DNA from: Pseudoclavibacter chungangensis
Lineage (GTDB): Bacteria > Actinomycetota > Actinomycetes > Actinomycetales > Microbacteriaceae
Assembly: GCF_013410545.1 (NCBI RefSeq)
Contig: NZ_JACCFV010000001.1
Coordinates: forward strand, 682,001 to 746,000
Direction of reading: 5' to 3'
DNA length: 64,000 nucleotides
The first letter of the stretch is position 1, and every line of letters starts with the position of its first letter. Made by a program: the position numbers and the translations under genes. The notes beneath the pieces were generated by a model that saw only the letters and a program-made list of their open reading frames with translations, was not told the DNA's origin and did not search any database. Below, in pieces: positions 18,290-27,487 of this stretch.

Positions 18290-19177
18290 GTGCGCAACAG
18301 ATTCATCGTCCCCGCCGCCATCGGTGCCATCGCCGCCATGCTGTTGACCGGTTGCGTCAACAACGAGACGACCCCCGAGACGGACGGATCCGCCGCGCCC
18401 GAGGTCGCCGTCGACGAGGCCGCCGCGGCGCTCCTCCCCGAGAACATCAAGTCGGCCGGGGTGCTCACGATCGGTGTCGACGCGAGCTACGCGCCGAACG
18501 AGTTCGAGGCCGACGACGGCTCCGTCACCGGCTGGGAGGTCGAGCTCGGTGACGCGGTCGCCGCGAAGCTCGGCGTGAAGACCGACTGGAAGAAGCTCCT
18601 GTTCGACGCGATCCTTCCGCAGGTCGCCGGCGGAACGCTCGACCTCGGATTCTCGAGCTTCACCGACAACGCCGAACGTCAGCAGCAGGTCGACTTCGTC
18701 GACTACTACGAGGCCGGTCTGCAGTTCGCGAAGAGCCCCGACGCCGAGGCCATCGACCCGGAGAACCTCTGCGGGCTCTCGATCGCCGTCCAGGCGACCA
18801 CGACGAGCGACCAGTACCTCACCGACAAGAGCACCGAATGCACCAACGGCGGACAGTCGGCGATCGAGATCGTGAAGTCGGACGGTCAGGACGAGGCGAC
18901 GAGCAACGTCGCCCTCGGCAAGGTGCCCTACATGCTCGGTGACTCGCCGATCACGCAGTACGCCGTCGCGCAGTCCGACGGGAAGATCGAGCTCGCGGGC
19001 GACCTGTTCGACTCCGCGCCGTACGGCATCGTCATCGCGAAGGACTCGGCGCTCGTCCCCGCCATCCAGGCGGCGGTCCAGTCGCTCATCGACGACGGCA
19101 CCTACACGGCGATCCTCGAGAAGTGGGGCGTCGAGGCGGGGGCCGTGACCTCCGCCGAGATCAACCTCGGCAGCTGA
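18290..19177 (+). CDS. Polar amino acid ABC transporter, substrate-binding lipoprotein
   Basis: 295 residues with a lipobox LLTGC (Cys about residue 22) and a family 3 solute-binding domain: VLTIGVDASYAPNEFEADDG and later GTLDLGFSSFTDNAERQQQVDFVDYYEAG. ALQATTTS-type hinge and ITQYAVAQSDG follow. It delivers a polar amino acid to the permease encoded 13 nt downstream. The start is GTG. The first ~45 mature residues are an acidic flexible linker to the lipid anchor. Confidence 0.93.
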   Translation: MRNRFIVPAAIGAIAAMLLTGCVNNETTPETDGSAAPEVAVDEAAAALLPENIKSAGVLTIGVDASYAPNEFEADDGSVTGWEVELGDAVAAKLGVKTDWKKLLFDAILPQVAGGTLDLGFSSFTDNAERQQQVDFVDYYEAGLQFAKSPDAEAIDPENLCGLSIAVQATTTSDQYLTDKSTECTNGGQSAIEIVKSDGQDEATSNVALGKVPYMLGDSPITQYAVAQSDGKIELAGDLFDSAPYGIVIAKDSALVPAIQAAVQSLIDDGTYTAILEKWGVEAGAVTSAEINLGS

Positions 19178-19190
19178 GGTCGACGCGCGC

Positions 19191-20309
19191 ATGACCGACT
19201 CCACCGCCCCGAGCCGCGGTACGGACGCGATCCAGGCCGTCAAGCTCAAGCACCCGATCCGCACCACCTTCGCGGTGCTCATCGTGCTCGTCGTCGCCCT
19301 GTTCGTCTGGGACGCGGCGACGCGCGACGCCTACCAGTGGGACGTCGTCGCGAAGTACCTCTTCGACCGACGCATCAGCCAGGCGGCGCTCATCACGCTC
19401 GCCCTGACGGTGTGCTCCATGGTGCTCGCGATCGTCATGGGCCTCGTGCTCGCGGTCATGCGATTGAGCGACAACCCCGTCCTGAAGTCCGTGTCGTGGG
19501 TCTACCTCTGGCTGTTCCGCGGAACGCCGGTGTACGTGCAGCTCGTGTTCTGGGGCCTGCTCGGCACGATCTACAAGACCGTCACGATCGGGCTGCCCGG
19601 GACGCCGTTCACGTTCGGCGAGATCTCGCCCTTCGCGGGCCTCGACCTGTTCTGGCTCGCCGTCCTCGGACTCGCGTTCAACGAGGCCGCCTACATGGCC
19701 GAGATCGTGCGCTCCGGCATCCTGAGCGTCGATCGCGGACAGGACGAGGCCGCGCGGGCACTCGGCATGGGATGGCGCCAGACGATGCTGCGCATCGTCG
19801 TCCCGCAGTCGATGCGCGTCATCATCCCGCCCACGGGCAACGAGGTCATCTCGATGCTCAAGACGACCTCGCTCGTCACGGCGCTCGGCTTCAGCCTCGA
19901 GCTGTACGCCCGGACGCGTGCGATCTCCTCCCAGATCTACGCGGTCGTGCCGCTGCTCATCGTCGCGAGCATCTGGTACCTCGCGGTCACGAGCGTCCTC
20001 ATGGTCGGCCAGTACTACCTCGAGCGCTACTACGCACGCGGGGTCGCCGCCCAACGGCCCGACCTCGGCGACGAGGGGCCCATGCCTGCCACGGGCACGA
20101 TCGGCACCCTCCCGTCCGAGGAGGCGACGGTCTCGGGCGTGGCCGGCGACGACGCCGGGACGGTGCCGTCCGGCGCACCACCCGGAGCCCGAACGGCGAC
20201 GCTCACGAAATCCGACGGTGCCGCCGCGTCCGACCCGTCGGTCGACGACGCCGATGCGAACGACGGCGACGACCCCGCCGACACGAGCGGCGAAGGAGGA
20301 CGCGCATGA
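19191..20309 (+). CDS. Polar amino acid ABC transporter, permease
   Basis: 372 residues with five or so membrane helices and the HisM/GlnP-type EAA loop [21 protein letters not shown], preceded by FRGTPVYVQ. The last ~75 residues are a soluble Asp/Ala/Thr-rich tail not required in the family. With only one permease gene the transporter is presumably a homodimer. Stop overlaps the ATPase start (ATGA), so both are translationally coupled. Confidence 0.93.
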   Translation: MTDSTAPSRGTDAIQAVKLKHPIRTTFAVLIVLVVALFVWDAATRDAYQWDVVAKYLFDRRISQAALITLALTVCSMVLAIVMGLVLAVMRLSDNPVLKSVSWVYLWLFRGTPVYVQLVFWGLLGTIYKTVTIGLPGTPFTFGEISPFAGLDLFWLAVLGLAFNEAAYMAEIVRSGILSVDRGQDEAARALGMGWRQTMLRIVVPQSMRVIIPPTGNEVISMLKTTSLVTALGFSLELYARTRAISSQIYAVVPLLIVASIWYLAVTSVLMVGQYYLERYYARGVAAQRPDLGDEGPMPATGTIGTLPSEEATVSGVAGDDAGTVPSGAPPGARTATLTKSDGAAASDPSVDDADANDGDDPADTSGEGGRA

Positions 20310-21079
20310 GCGACGAGACGACGCCCATGGTCAGCGCCGAACACATCGTGAAGCGCTACGGCAACCACACCGTGCTGCAGGACATCTCGGTCGACGTGCA
20401 GCGCGGCGAGGTCATGTGCCTCATCGGGCCGTCCGGCTCGGGCAAGTCGACTTTCCTGCGCTGCATCAACCACCTCGAGTCCATCGACGGCGGACGCCTG
20501 TGGGTCGACGGCGAGCTCATGGGCTACCGGCAGCGGGGCGACAAGATCTACGAGCTGTCGCCGCGCGACGTGGCCCTGCAGCGGCAGGACATCGGCATGG
20601 TGTTCCAGCGCTTCAACCTGTTCCCGCACATGACCGTGCTCGAGAACATCGTCGAGGCGCCGACCCGCGTCAAGGGCGTGAAGCGCGACGCCGCACGGAC
20701 ACGTGCGATGGAGCTGCTCGATCGTGTGGGGCTCGCGCACAAGGCCCGGGCCTACCCGTCCCACCTGTCGGGCGGCCAGCAGCAGCGCGTCGCCATCGCG
20801 AGGGCGCTCGCGATGGATCCGAAGCTCATGCTGTTCGACGAGCCGACGAGCGCCCTCGACCCCGAACTCGTCGGTGACGTGCTCGAGGTCATGAAGCAGC
20901 TCGCCGAGTCGGGCATGACGATGATCGTCGTCACGCACGAGATGGGATTCGCGCGCGAGGTCGGCGACACGCTCGTGTTCATGGACGGCGGCGTCGTCGT
21001 CGAATCGGGCGACCCGCGCGAGGTCCTCTCGAACCCGCAGCGCGAGCGCACGAAGGCGTTCCTCTCGAAGGTGCTCTGA
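20306..21079 (+). CDS. Polar amino acid ABC transporter, ATP-binding protein
   Basis: 257 residues with Walker [11 protein letters not shown]-loop [13 protein letters not shown], signature [15 protein letters not shown], Walker [15 protein letters not shown] and the H-loop VVTHEMGFA. It energises the permease encoded immediately upstream. GAAGGAGG sits just ahead of the ATG. A hairpin follows at 21111-21146, ending this three-gene operon. Confidence 0.96.
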   Translation: MSDETTPMVSAEHIVKRYGNHTVLQDISVDVQRGEVMCLIGPSGSGKSTFLRCINHLESIDGGRLWVDGELMGYRQRGDKIYELSPRDVALQRQDIGMVFQRFNLFPHMTVLENIVEAPTRVKGVKRDAARTRAMELLDRVGLAHKARAYPSHLSGGQQQRVAIARALAMDPKLMLFDEPTSALDPELVGDVLEVMKQLAESGMTMIVVTHEMGFAREVGDTLVFMDGGVVVESGDPREVLSNPQRERTKAFLSKVL

Positions 21080-21110
21080 GGGAGCGCGAGCAGCGCACGG
21101 ACGCGTACAC

Positions 21111-21146
21111 CGGGGCCCGGACCGACACGTCGTCGGCCGGGCCCCG
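21111..21146 (+). terminator. Hairpin terminator after the first ABC operon
   Basis: A 10-bp perfect stem CGGGGCCCGG/CCGGGCCCCG (21111-21120 with 21137-21146) with a 16-nt loop lies 31 nt after the ATPase stop. Confidence 0.65.
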
Positions 21147-21203
21147 CTGCGTCCGGCGCGCCACGCGCCGCGGGTTCGCCACGGGGTACCGAGCTTCCGC
21201 GCC

Positions 21204-21209
21204 TAGGCT
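21204..21209 (+). promoter_or_regulatory. -10 hexamer TAGGCT, leaderless spacing
   Basis: TAGGCT ends 6 nt before the ATG at 21216. Confidence 0.5.
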
Positions 21210-21215
21210 GACGAC

Positions 21216-22238
21216 ATGCGCGCCATCATCTACGACGAGTACGGCGGGCCGGAGGTGCTCCGGTGGGGCGAGACCGCGGACCCCGTCGCGGCGCCCGGCG
21301 AGCTCCTCATCGAGGTTCGGGCGACCGCCCTCAACCGCGCCGACGTCCTCCAGGTCCGCGGCCTCTACGACCCACCGCCGGGGGAGAGCAGGATCCTCGG
21401 CCTCGAGTGCGCCGGCGTCGTCGTCGCGCTCGGCGAGGGCGTGTGCGACGAGATCGCGCCGCTGCTCGGGCGCCCGTGGGCCATCGGCGACGAGGTGTGC
21501 GCACTCCTCGGCGGCGGCGGGTACGCACAGTACGTCGCCGTTCCCGCCGTGCAGGTGCTGCCCGTTCCGAACGGCGTCGACCTCGTCGAGGCGGCGGCGC
21601 TCCCCGAGGCCGCCTGCACCGTCTGGTCCTCGATCTGTATGCCCACGCCCGTCCGCGCGGGTGAGGTCGTGCTCGTGCACGGCGGCTCGGGTGGCATCGG
21701 CTCCTTCGCCGTCCAATTGGCGGACGCGCTCGGCGCGATCGTCGCCGCGACCGCGGGCGGGCCGGAGCGCACGGCCGTGTGCGCCGAGCTCGGCGCCGAC
21801 ATCGTGGTCGACCACCGATCCGAGGACTTCGTCGAGCGCATCCGCGCGACGACGGACGGACACGGGGCGGACGTGATCCTCGACGTCGTCGGCGGCGACT
21901 ACCTCGCCCGCAACCTCGACGTGCTCGCCGAGGACGGGCGGCTCACGATCATCGGACTCCTCGGGGGCGCGTCCGCGGAACTCGACCTCGCTCGGCTCCT
22001 CGACCGCCGCCTCACCGTCCGCGCCACGAAGCTCCGCAACCGCCCCGTCACCGGGCCCGGTTCGAAGGCCGAGATCGTCGCCGAGGTCGGTCGACACGTG
22101 TGGCCGCTCCTCGCGTCGGGTGCGATCCGGCCCGTCGCGACCACCATCGCCCCGATCACCGACGCCGCCTCGTTCCACGCGGCGGCCGGCCGCTCGCTGC
22201 CCACGGGCAAGGTCGTGTTCCGTGTCGCCGCGGGCTGA
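21216..22238 (+). CDS. NAD(P)H:quinone oxidoreductase-like MDR protein (PIG3/QOR type)
   Basis: 340 residues of the zinc-free medium-chain dehydrogenase class. ALNRADVLQVRGLYDPPPG and LGLECAGVVV identify the QOR/PIG3 branch, and VLVHGGSGGIGSFAVQLA is the NADPH-binding motif. Family enzymes reduce quinones or enals with NADPH. A TAGGCT -10 at leaderless distance supports the ATG. A GNAT gene follows after 24 nt and is probably co-transcribed. Confidence 0.93.
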   Translation: MRAIIYDEYGGPEVLRWGETADPVAAPGELLIEVRATALNRADVLQVRGLYDPPPGESRILGLECAGVVVALGEGVCDEIAPLLGRPWAIGDEVCALLGGGGYAQYVAVPAVQVLPVPNGVDLVEAAALPEAACTVWSSICMPTPVRAGEVVLVHGGSGGIGSFAVQLADALGAIVAATAGGPERTAVCAELGADIVVDHRSEDFVERIRATTDGHGADVILDVVGGDYLARNLDVLAEDGRLTIIGLLGGASAELDLARLLDRRLTVRATKLRNRPVTGPGSKAEIVAEVGRHVWPLLASGAIRPVATTIAPITDAASFHAAAGRSLPTGKVVFRVAAG

Positions 22239-22262
22239 ACGGGACGAGCACGGGAGCGCCGC

Positions 22263-22820
22263 ATGACGTCGATCGACATCCATCGGATCGGCTGGGCCGA
22301 CTCGCGAGGGAGGTCCCTGCGGGCCGCGTTCGACGCGGAGATGGACGAGCGCTACGACGACGGCCCGATGACCGAGACCCAGGCCATCCGCCTCGACAAC
22401 GTCTTCGGCGTCGACGAGCGCGGCATCGTCTGCGCCTTCCTCGCACTCGTCGACGGCGTCCCCGCCGGCCACGGCGCCCTGTTCCGCAGACCCGAGGCCG
22501 GGACGTTCGAGGTCCGCAAGGTCTTCGTCCTCCAGCGGGTGCGCGGGCTCGGCGTCGGGCACCGCATCATGACCGCCATCGAGGCCCACGCGGCCGAACT
22601 CGGCGCGACGCGGCTCGTCCTCGACACGGGGCCGCGACAGCCCGATGCGGTCGCGCTCTACGAGTCCCACGGATTCGAGCGCACGACACCGTTCCCGCCC
22701 TACGACACGATGCCCGACGCGATCTGCTTCGCGAAGACGCTGCCGCCCGACACGTCCGACACGTCCGACACGTCGGCGGAATCCGGCGGGGTGAACGGGG
22801 CCGTCGAGCCGCGCGGATAA
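22263..22820 (+). CDS. GNAT-family N-acetyltransferase
   Basis: 185 residues with the acetyl-CoA site VFVLQRVRGLGVGHRIM and the C-terminal ALYESHGFERT block of GNAT enzymes. The acceptor is unknown. GGGAG precedes the ATG. The tail carries a TSDTSDTS repeat encoded by three copies of a 9-bp unit (ACGTCCGAC), which looks like slippage and is outside the fold. Confidence 0.9.
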   Translation: MTSIDIHRIGWADSRGRSLRAAFDAEMDERYDDGPMTETQAIRLDNVFGVDERGIVCAFLALVDGVPAGHGALFRRPEAGTFEVRKVFVLQRVRGLGVGHRIMTAIEAHAAELGATRLVLDTGPRQPDAVALYESHGFERTTPFPPYDTMPDAICFAKTLPPDTSDTSDTSAESGGVNGAVEPRG

Positions 22821-22995
22821 GGATCGCGTCACGATCCGGGCCACGAACGGGCCCGGGGTAGGGGCGGCGTGCCGTCGGGGGTAGCGTGGCCCGTGCACAT
22901 TCGGCGTGCACCACTGCGCCGTCCACGCGCCGACTCCACGGCGAACGTCGACGATGACGATCGACGCGGGAACGGCCACCGAATCAGGGAGAAAC

Positions 22996-25287
22996 ATGCG
23001 TTCCACCCTCTTCAGATCGTTGCGACGCCTCGCGTCGGGGCAACGGTCGTTCCTGTCGTTCTGCGCGACGGTCATCATCCTGCTGCTCGTGGGCGGCGCC
23101 GTCGCCTCGGGCGCACAGGCCGCGACCGGCGCGGCCGGCGACAAGCCCGGCGCCGGTCAGCACTTCATCATCGCGACCGACACGACATGGGCGCCGTTCG
23201 AGTTCGAGAAGGACGGCCAACTCCGCGGCATCGACATCGACCTCCTGAACGCGATCGCCGAGGACCAGGGCTTCACGGTCGAGGTGCGCCCGCTCGGCTT
23301 CGACGGGGCACTCGCCGCCGTCCAGGCGAACCAGGTCGCGGGCATGATCGCCGGGATGTCGATCACCGACGAGCGCAAGCAGACGTTCGACTTCTCGAAC
23401 CCCTACTTCGACTCGGGCATCCAGATGGCGGTCGCCGAGAACAACACGACCGTCTCGTCGTACGAGGACCTCAAGGGTCAGAACGTCTCGGCGAAGAACG
23501 GCACCGAGGGCTTCGACTTCGCGACGCAGCTGAGCCAGGAGATCGGGTTCACCGTCACCGGGTTCCAGGACGCCGCCGACGCGTACAACGACGTGACCGC
23601 CGGGAACTCCGTCGCCACGTTCGACGACTACCCGATCCTCGCGTACGCGATCCAGACCGGTGAGGCCGGCCTCAAGACCGTCACCGATCAGGAGCGCGCC
23701 TCCTCGTACGGTTTCGCTGTCAAGGCCGGTGAGAACGCCGAGCTGCTCTCGATGTTCAACGACGGCCTCAAGAACGTCGTGCAGTCCGGCGCCTACCAGA
23801 GCATCCTCGACGAGTACCTCGGCGACAACGCACCGGACGCGACGAAGATCTCCGGCGGGGCCATCGCGCTCGGCAACGAGGTCATCGAGGACGACGGGCC
23901 CGGTACGCTGCCGAAGAACCCGCTGTTCGCGACGGACACGCCGAAGGACAAGGGCACGTTCATCATCGCGACCGACACGACGTTCGCGCCCTTCGAGTTC
24001 GAGGTCAACGGCACGCGCCAGGGCATCGACATCGACCTCATGAACGCGATCGCCGCGAATCAGGGCTTCGAGATCCAGTGGAACGCGCTCGGATTCGACG
24101 CCGCCGTGCAAGCCGTGCAGGCCGGGCAGGCCGACGGCATCATCGCAGGCATGTCGATCACCGACGAGCGCAAGGAGGTGTTCGACTTCTCCGACGACTA
24201 CTTCCAGTCGGGCATCCAGATGGCCGTCAAGAAGGGCAACTCGGACGTCGCCTCCTACGACGACCTCGCCGGGAAGAACGTCGCCGTCAAGACCGGTACG
24301 TCGGGCGCCAAGTTCGCCGAGTCCATCAAGGACCAGTACGGCTTCGCGATCTCCCAGTTCGCCGACTCGAACGACATGATCAACGAGGTCACGACGGGCA
24401 ACTCCGTCGCCCTCTTCGAGGACTACCCGGTGCTGCAGTACGGCATCCAGCAGGGCGCCGAACTCCAGACGGTCACCGAGCCCGAGATGGGCGACGCGTA
24501 CGGCTTCGCCGTCCTCAAGGGACAGAACGCCGACCTCCTCGAGATGTTCAACACGGGCCTCCAGAACGCCAAGGACACGGGCGTCTACCAGACGATCGTC
24601 GATCGCTACCTCAAGAGCGAGACCGACAACTCCGGCGGCGGCTTCTTCGCGCTCCTCGCCTCGTCGATGCCGACCCTGCTCACGGGGCTCGGATACACGC
24701 TCCTCGCGACCGCGCTCTCGCTCGTTTTCGCGATGATCCTGGGCATCCTGTTCGGCTTCATGAAGCTGTCGAGCAATTGGCTCGTGCGCGGTATCGCGTC
24801 GACGTACGTGAACATCTTCCGCGGCACACCGGTGCTCGTGCAGGCGTTCTTCTTCTACTTCGGTGTGCCACAGCTCACGGGTATCAACATGGACGCGCTC
24901 ACGGCCGGTGTCATCACACTGAGCCTCAACGCGGGTGCCTACATCACCGAGACGTTCCGATCGGGCATCCAATCGGTCGATCCGGGGCAGATGGAGGCGT
25001 CCCGCTCCCTCGGTCTCGGCTGGGGCAAGTCGATGCGCAAGGTCGTCATGCCGCAGGCCTTCAAGATCATGACCCCCTCGCTCATCAACCAGTTCATCAT
25101 CACGCTCAAGGACACATCGCTGCTGTCGGTGCTCGGTCTCGCCGAACTCACCTACCAGGGCCGCATCATCATCGCCTCGACCTTCCGGTCGTTCGAGATG
25201 TGGATCATCGTCGGCGCGCTGTACTTCATCGTGATCTGGCTGCTCACCGTGCTCAGCAACTACGTCGATCGGAAGTTCAACAAGTGA
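22996..25287 (+). CDS. Amino acid ABC transporter: two tandem substrate-binding domains fused to permease
   Basis: 763 residues. A signal/anchor helix ([22 protein letters not shown]) leads into two consecutive family 3 binding domains, about residues 55-300 and 315-540. They are very alike: both open [15 protein letters not shown] and both contain [11 protein letters not shown] GlnP-type permease domain follows ([35 protein letters not shown]). This matches GlnP of lactic acid bacteria, where fused binding domains feed one translocator. The repeats differ at a hinge residue (KNGTEG versus KTGTSG), hinting at different affinities. The ATG at 22996 has GGGAG upstream. Confidence 0.95.
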   Translation: MRSTLFRSLRRLASGQRSFLSFCATVIILLLVGGAVASGAQAATGAAGDKPGAGQHFIIATDTTWAPFEFEKDGQLRGIDIDLLNAIAEDQGFTVEVRPLGFDGALAAVQANQVAGMIAGMSITDERKQTFDFSNPYFDSGIQMAVAENNTTVSSYEDLKGQNVSAKNGTEGFDFATQLSQEIGFTVTGFQDAADAYNDVTAGNSVATFDDYPILAYAIQTGEAGLKTVTDQERASSYGFAVKAGENAELLSMFNDGLKNVVQSGAYQSILDEYLGDNAPDATKISGGAIALGNEVIEDDGPGTLPKNPLFATDTPKDKGTFIIATDTTFAPFEFEVNGTRQGIDIDLMNAIAANQGFEIQWNALGFDAAVQAVQAGQADGIIAGMSITDERKEVFDFSDDYFQSGIQMAVKKGNSDVASYDDLAGKNVAVKTGTSGAKFAESIKDQYGFAISQFADSNDMINEVTTGNSVALFEDYPVLQYGIQQGAELQTVTEPEMGDAYGFAVLKGQNADLLEMFNTGLQNAKDTGVYQTIVDRYLKSETDNSGGGFFALLASSMPTLLTGLGYTLLATALSLVFAMILGILFGFMKLSSNWLVRGIASTYVNIFRGTPVLVQAFFFYFGVPQLTGINMDALTAGVITLSLNAGAYITETFRSGIQSVDPGQMEASRSLGLGWGKSMRKVVMPQAFKIMTPSLINQFIITLKDTSLLSVLGLAELTYQGRIIIASTFRSFEMWIIVGALYFIVIWLLTVLSNYVDRKFNK

Positions 25288-25316
25288 GCGCCGCGGACGA
25301 CCGCAAGGAGACGAAC

Positions 25317-26219
25317 ATGAACAACGACGACGAGAAGACCACGGACGACGCCACGACCGGGACGACGACACCGGGCCTCGGGAAAAAGGACGCCGCGGCG
25401 GAGGCCGACGAGACGGGCACGACGACCGAGGCCGGCGATGAGAACGGTTCGACGGACACGCCGTTCACGGAGCGCGTCGCCGTCGTGCACGGCGATCGCG
25501 TCGAGGTCGTCGACCTCCACAAGTCGTTCGGATCGAACGACGTGCTGAAGGGCATCGACCTGACGATCGCGAACGGCGAGGTCATCGCGATCATCGGCCC
25601 GTCGGGGTCGGGGAAGTCGACGCTCCTGCGCTGCCTCAACCGGCTCGAGGAGGTCACGAGCGGGCACGTGTACGTCGACGGTGAGGACATCACCGAGAAG
25701 GGCGTCAACCTCGACTCGATCCGGCAGCGGATCGGGATGGTGTTCCAGCACTTCAACCTGTTCCCGCACATGACCGTGCTGCAGAACGTGACGCTCGCGC
25801 CCGTCGAGCTCGGCAAGCTGTCGCGCACCGCCGCGAACGAGCGGGGCCGGGAACTGCTCTCCCGCGTCGGGCTCGCCGAGAAGGCGGCCGCGCGACCCGC
25901 GCAGCTGTCGGGCGGCCAGAAGCAGCGCGTCGCGATCGCCCGGGCGCTCGCGATGGACCCCGAGATCATGCTGTTCGACGAGGCGACGAGCGCACTCGAC
26001 CCCGAGATGGTGGGGGAGGTGCTGCAGGTCATCCGCGATCTCGCGAAGTCCGGCATGACGATGGCGCTCGTCACGCACGAGATGGGCTTCGCGCGCGAGG
26101 TCGCCGACCGGGTGATCTTCATGGCGGAGGGCGTGGTCGTCGAGCAGGGTGATCCCCGCGAGCTCTTCGCGAACCCGAAGGAACACCGGACGCAGGACTT
26201 CCTCTCGAAGGTCCTCTAG
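25317..26219 (+). CDS. Amino acid ABC transporter, ATP-binding protein (GlnQ type)
   Basis: 300 residues: a ~60-residue acidic, Thr-rich N-terminal extension, then a complete ATPase with [33 protein letters not shown] and [12 protein letters not shown] (Ala instead of the more usual Pro after DE). It follows the fused permease by 29 nt with AAGGAG upstream. The extension is absent from most GlnQ proteins; its role is unknown. The pair forms a GlnPQ-like importer. Confidence 0.94.
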   Translation: MNNDDEKTTDDATTGTTTPGLGKKDAAAEADETGTTTEAGDENGSTDTPFTERVAVVHGDRVEVVDLHKSFGSNDVLKGIDLTIANGEVIAIIGPSGSGKSTLLRCLNRLEEVTSGHVYVDGEDITEKGVNLDSIRQRIGMVFQHFNLFPHMTVLQNVTLAPVELGKLSRTAANERGRELLSRVGLAEKAAARPAQLSGGQKQRVAIARALAMDPEIMLFDEATSALDPEMVGEVLQVIRDLAKSGMTMALVTHEMGFAREVADRVIFMAEGVVVEQGDPRELFANPKEHRTQDFLSKVL

Positions 26220-26247
26220 CGGGCGGGGCGACCCCGACAGCCGCCGG

Positions 26248-26281
26248 ACTCGGCCGGGCACACACGTGTGCCCGGCCGAGT
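26248..26281 (+). terminator. Hairpin terminator after the GlnPQ-like operon
   Basis: An almost perfect palindrome with arms ACTCGGCCGGGCACAC (16 bp) and a minimal centre lies 28 nt after the ATPase stop; a 4-6 nt loop would form in practice. Confidence 0.75.
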
Positions 26282-26299
26282 GCGTTCCGGCTCGGGGCC

Positions 26300-26387
26300 G
26301 ACCGGCCGTGCGCGCACGTGCCTGTCGATACGCGTCCTGCTCAGACTGTGACGCGCACACGACCGGCCCTGCGCGCACGTGCCTGTC
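26300..26387. repeat. Pair of 27-bp direct repeats
   Basis: GACCGGCC[G/C]TGCGCGCACGTG followed by CCTGTC occurs at 26300-26326 and 26361-26387 with one mismatch, 61 bp apart, in the leader region of the next gene. The core TGCGCGCACGTG region is partly self-complementary. Confidence 0.7.
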
Positions 26388-26506
26388 AGGCGGGCGAGGC
26401 GGTGTGCGTCGTCTGCCGTCCGCCGTCCGCCGGCTGTCGTGCGTCGACTGTCGTGCGTCCTCCGTCGGGCGCTGTGTGCCACGTACGACGGTGCGACCAT
26501 GGAGGT

Positions 26507-27400
26507 ATGTCGTCCATTCCGATCGATGCACCACCCCGCACGGCGATCCTCGAGCCCGACACCTGGCGGCTGATCGAGCGGGCGCACGCGGAACGAGCCG
26601 ATGCGTTCACGGCCGGTCACCGTGAGCGTCGCGGCACCGGGCGCACGCACCCCATCGAGGACTTCCTGTTCACCTACTACCCGTTCAAGCCGTCGCGATT
26701 GCGCGTCTGGCACCCGGGCGCCGGCGTCGTCCTCGCCGGTGCCGATCGGGCCGATGTGCGCCACTACGTGCAGACCCGGGACGGTGCGACCCTCGATGCC
26801 GCCGCGTTCCTCGCCGCGAACACCGTGAACGTCGGCTTCGTCGAGGGGCTCCTGCGCGGGACGGCGTCGCGGCCCGCGCGGTTCTCGTGCTTCGGCATGC
26901 ACGAGTGGGCGATGGTGTATCGACTCGATCCGGCCGAGCTCCGTCACACGGGGCTCCCGCTGCGGCTCGGTCGCGACGAGACCGACGCGGTCGTCGAGGC
27001 GCACGACATCGCGTGCACGCACATCGACGCGTACCGGTTCTTCACGCCGGCGGCCGTGCCACGAAACCGGTTCGCGCCGACACGCGAGACACAACCGGAC
27101 CTCGAGCAGGGCGGCTGCCTTCACGCGGGCATGGACCTCTACAAGTGGGCGGCGAAGCTCGGCCCGGCGGTCGAGGGCGAGTTGCTGCTCGACGCGTTCG
27201 AACTCGCACGCGACATCCGCGTGCTCGACATGCGCGCGAGCCCCTACGACGTGAGCGCGTACCGCCACACCCCGGTCGCGGTCGAGACGCCCGAGGGCAA
27301 GCGCGAGTACGCCACGGCCCAGCGCGGCTTCGCCGCCCGGGGCGCCGAACTCCGCAACCGCCTGCTCACGTCGATCACGAAACTCCGCGCCGCCGCCTGA
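26507..27400 (+). CDS. Uncharacterised actinobacterial protein (often labelled 3-methyladenine DNA glycosylase)
   Basis: 297 residues with conserved-looking blocks HPIEDFLFTYYPFKPSRLR-WHPG, FSCFGMHEWAMVYR and GGCLHAGMDLYKWAAKL. I recall homologues widely annotated as 3-methyladenine DNA glycosylase, but none of the known glycosylase folds or a helix-hairpin-helix is apparent, so that name should be treated as unproven. Several invariant-looking His, Cys and Trp residues suggest an enzyme. GGAGGT lies directly against the ATG. It ends at a shared palindromic terminator opposite the phytase-like gene. Confidence 0.8.
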   Translation: MSSIPIDAPPRTAILEPDTWRLIERAHAERADAFTAGHRERRGTGRTHPIEDFLFTYYPFKPSRLRVWHPGAGVVLAGADRADVRHYVQTRDGATLDAAAFLAANTVNVGFVEGLLRGTASRPARFSCFGMHEWAMVYRLDPAELRHTGLPLRLGRDETDAVVEAHDIACTHIDAYRFFTPAAVPRNRFAPTRETQPDLEQGGCLHAGMDLYKWAAKLGPAVEGELLLDAFELARDIRVLDMRASPYDVSAYRHTPVAVETPEGKREYATAQRGFAARGAELRNRLLTSITKLRAAA

Positions 27401-27406
27401 CCGGAC

Positions 27407-27467
27407 GAGTCCCGGGCGGTTTTCGGGGTTCCGGGTCACCCGGAACCCCGAAAACCGCCCGGAACTC
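27407..27467. terminator. Palindromic element A2: 30-bp arms between convergent genes
   Basis: Arms 27407-27436 and 27438-27467 pair with a single mismatch around one central base. The core from CCGGGCGGTTTTCGGGG onward is the same as in A1 (17563-17619). Again it separates convergent stops. Confidence 0.85.
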
Positions 27468-27487
27468 GTCTCGCGGTATCGCTGGGG

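Noticed and set aside
22984..25371. A 795-residue frame antisense to the fused ABC permease
   Set aside because: No domain; residue usage is the typical reverse-strand shadow of GC-rich genes.
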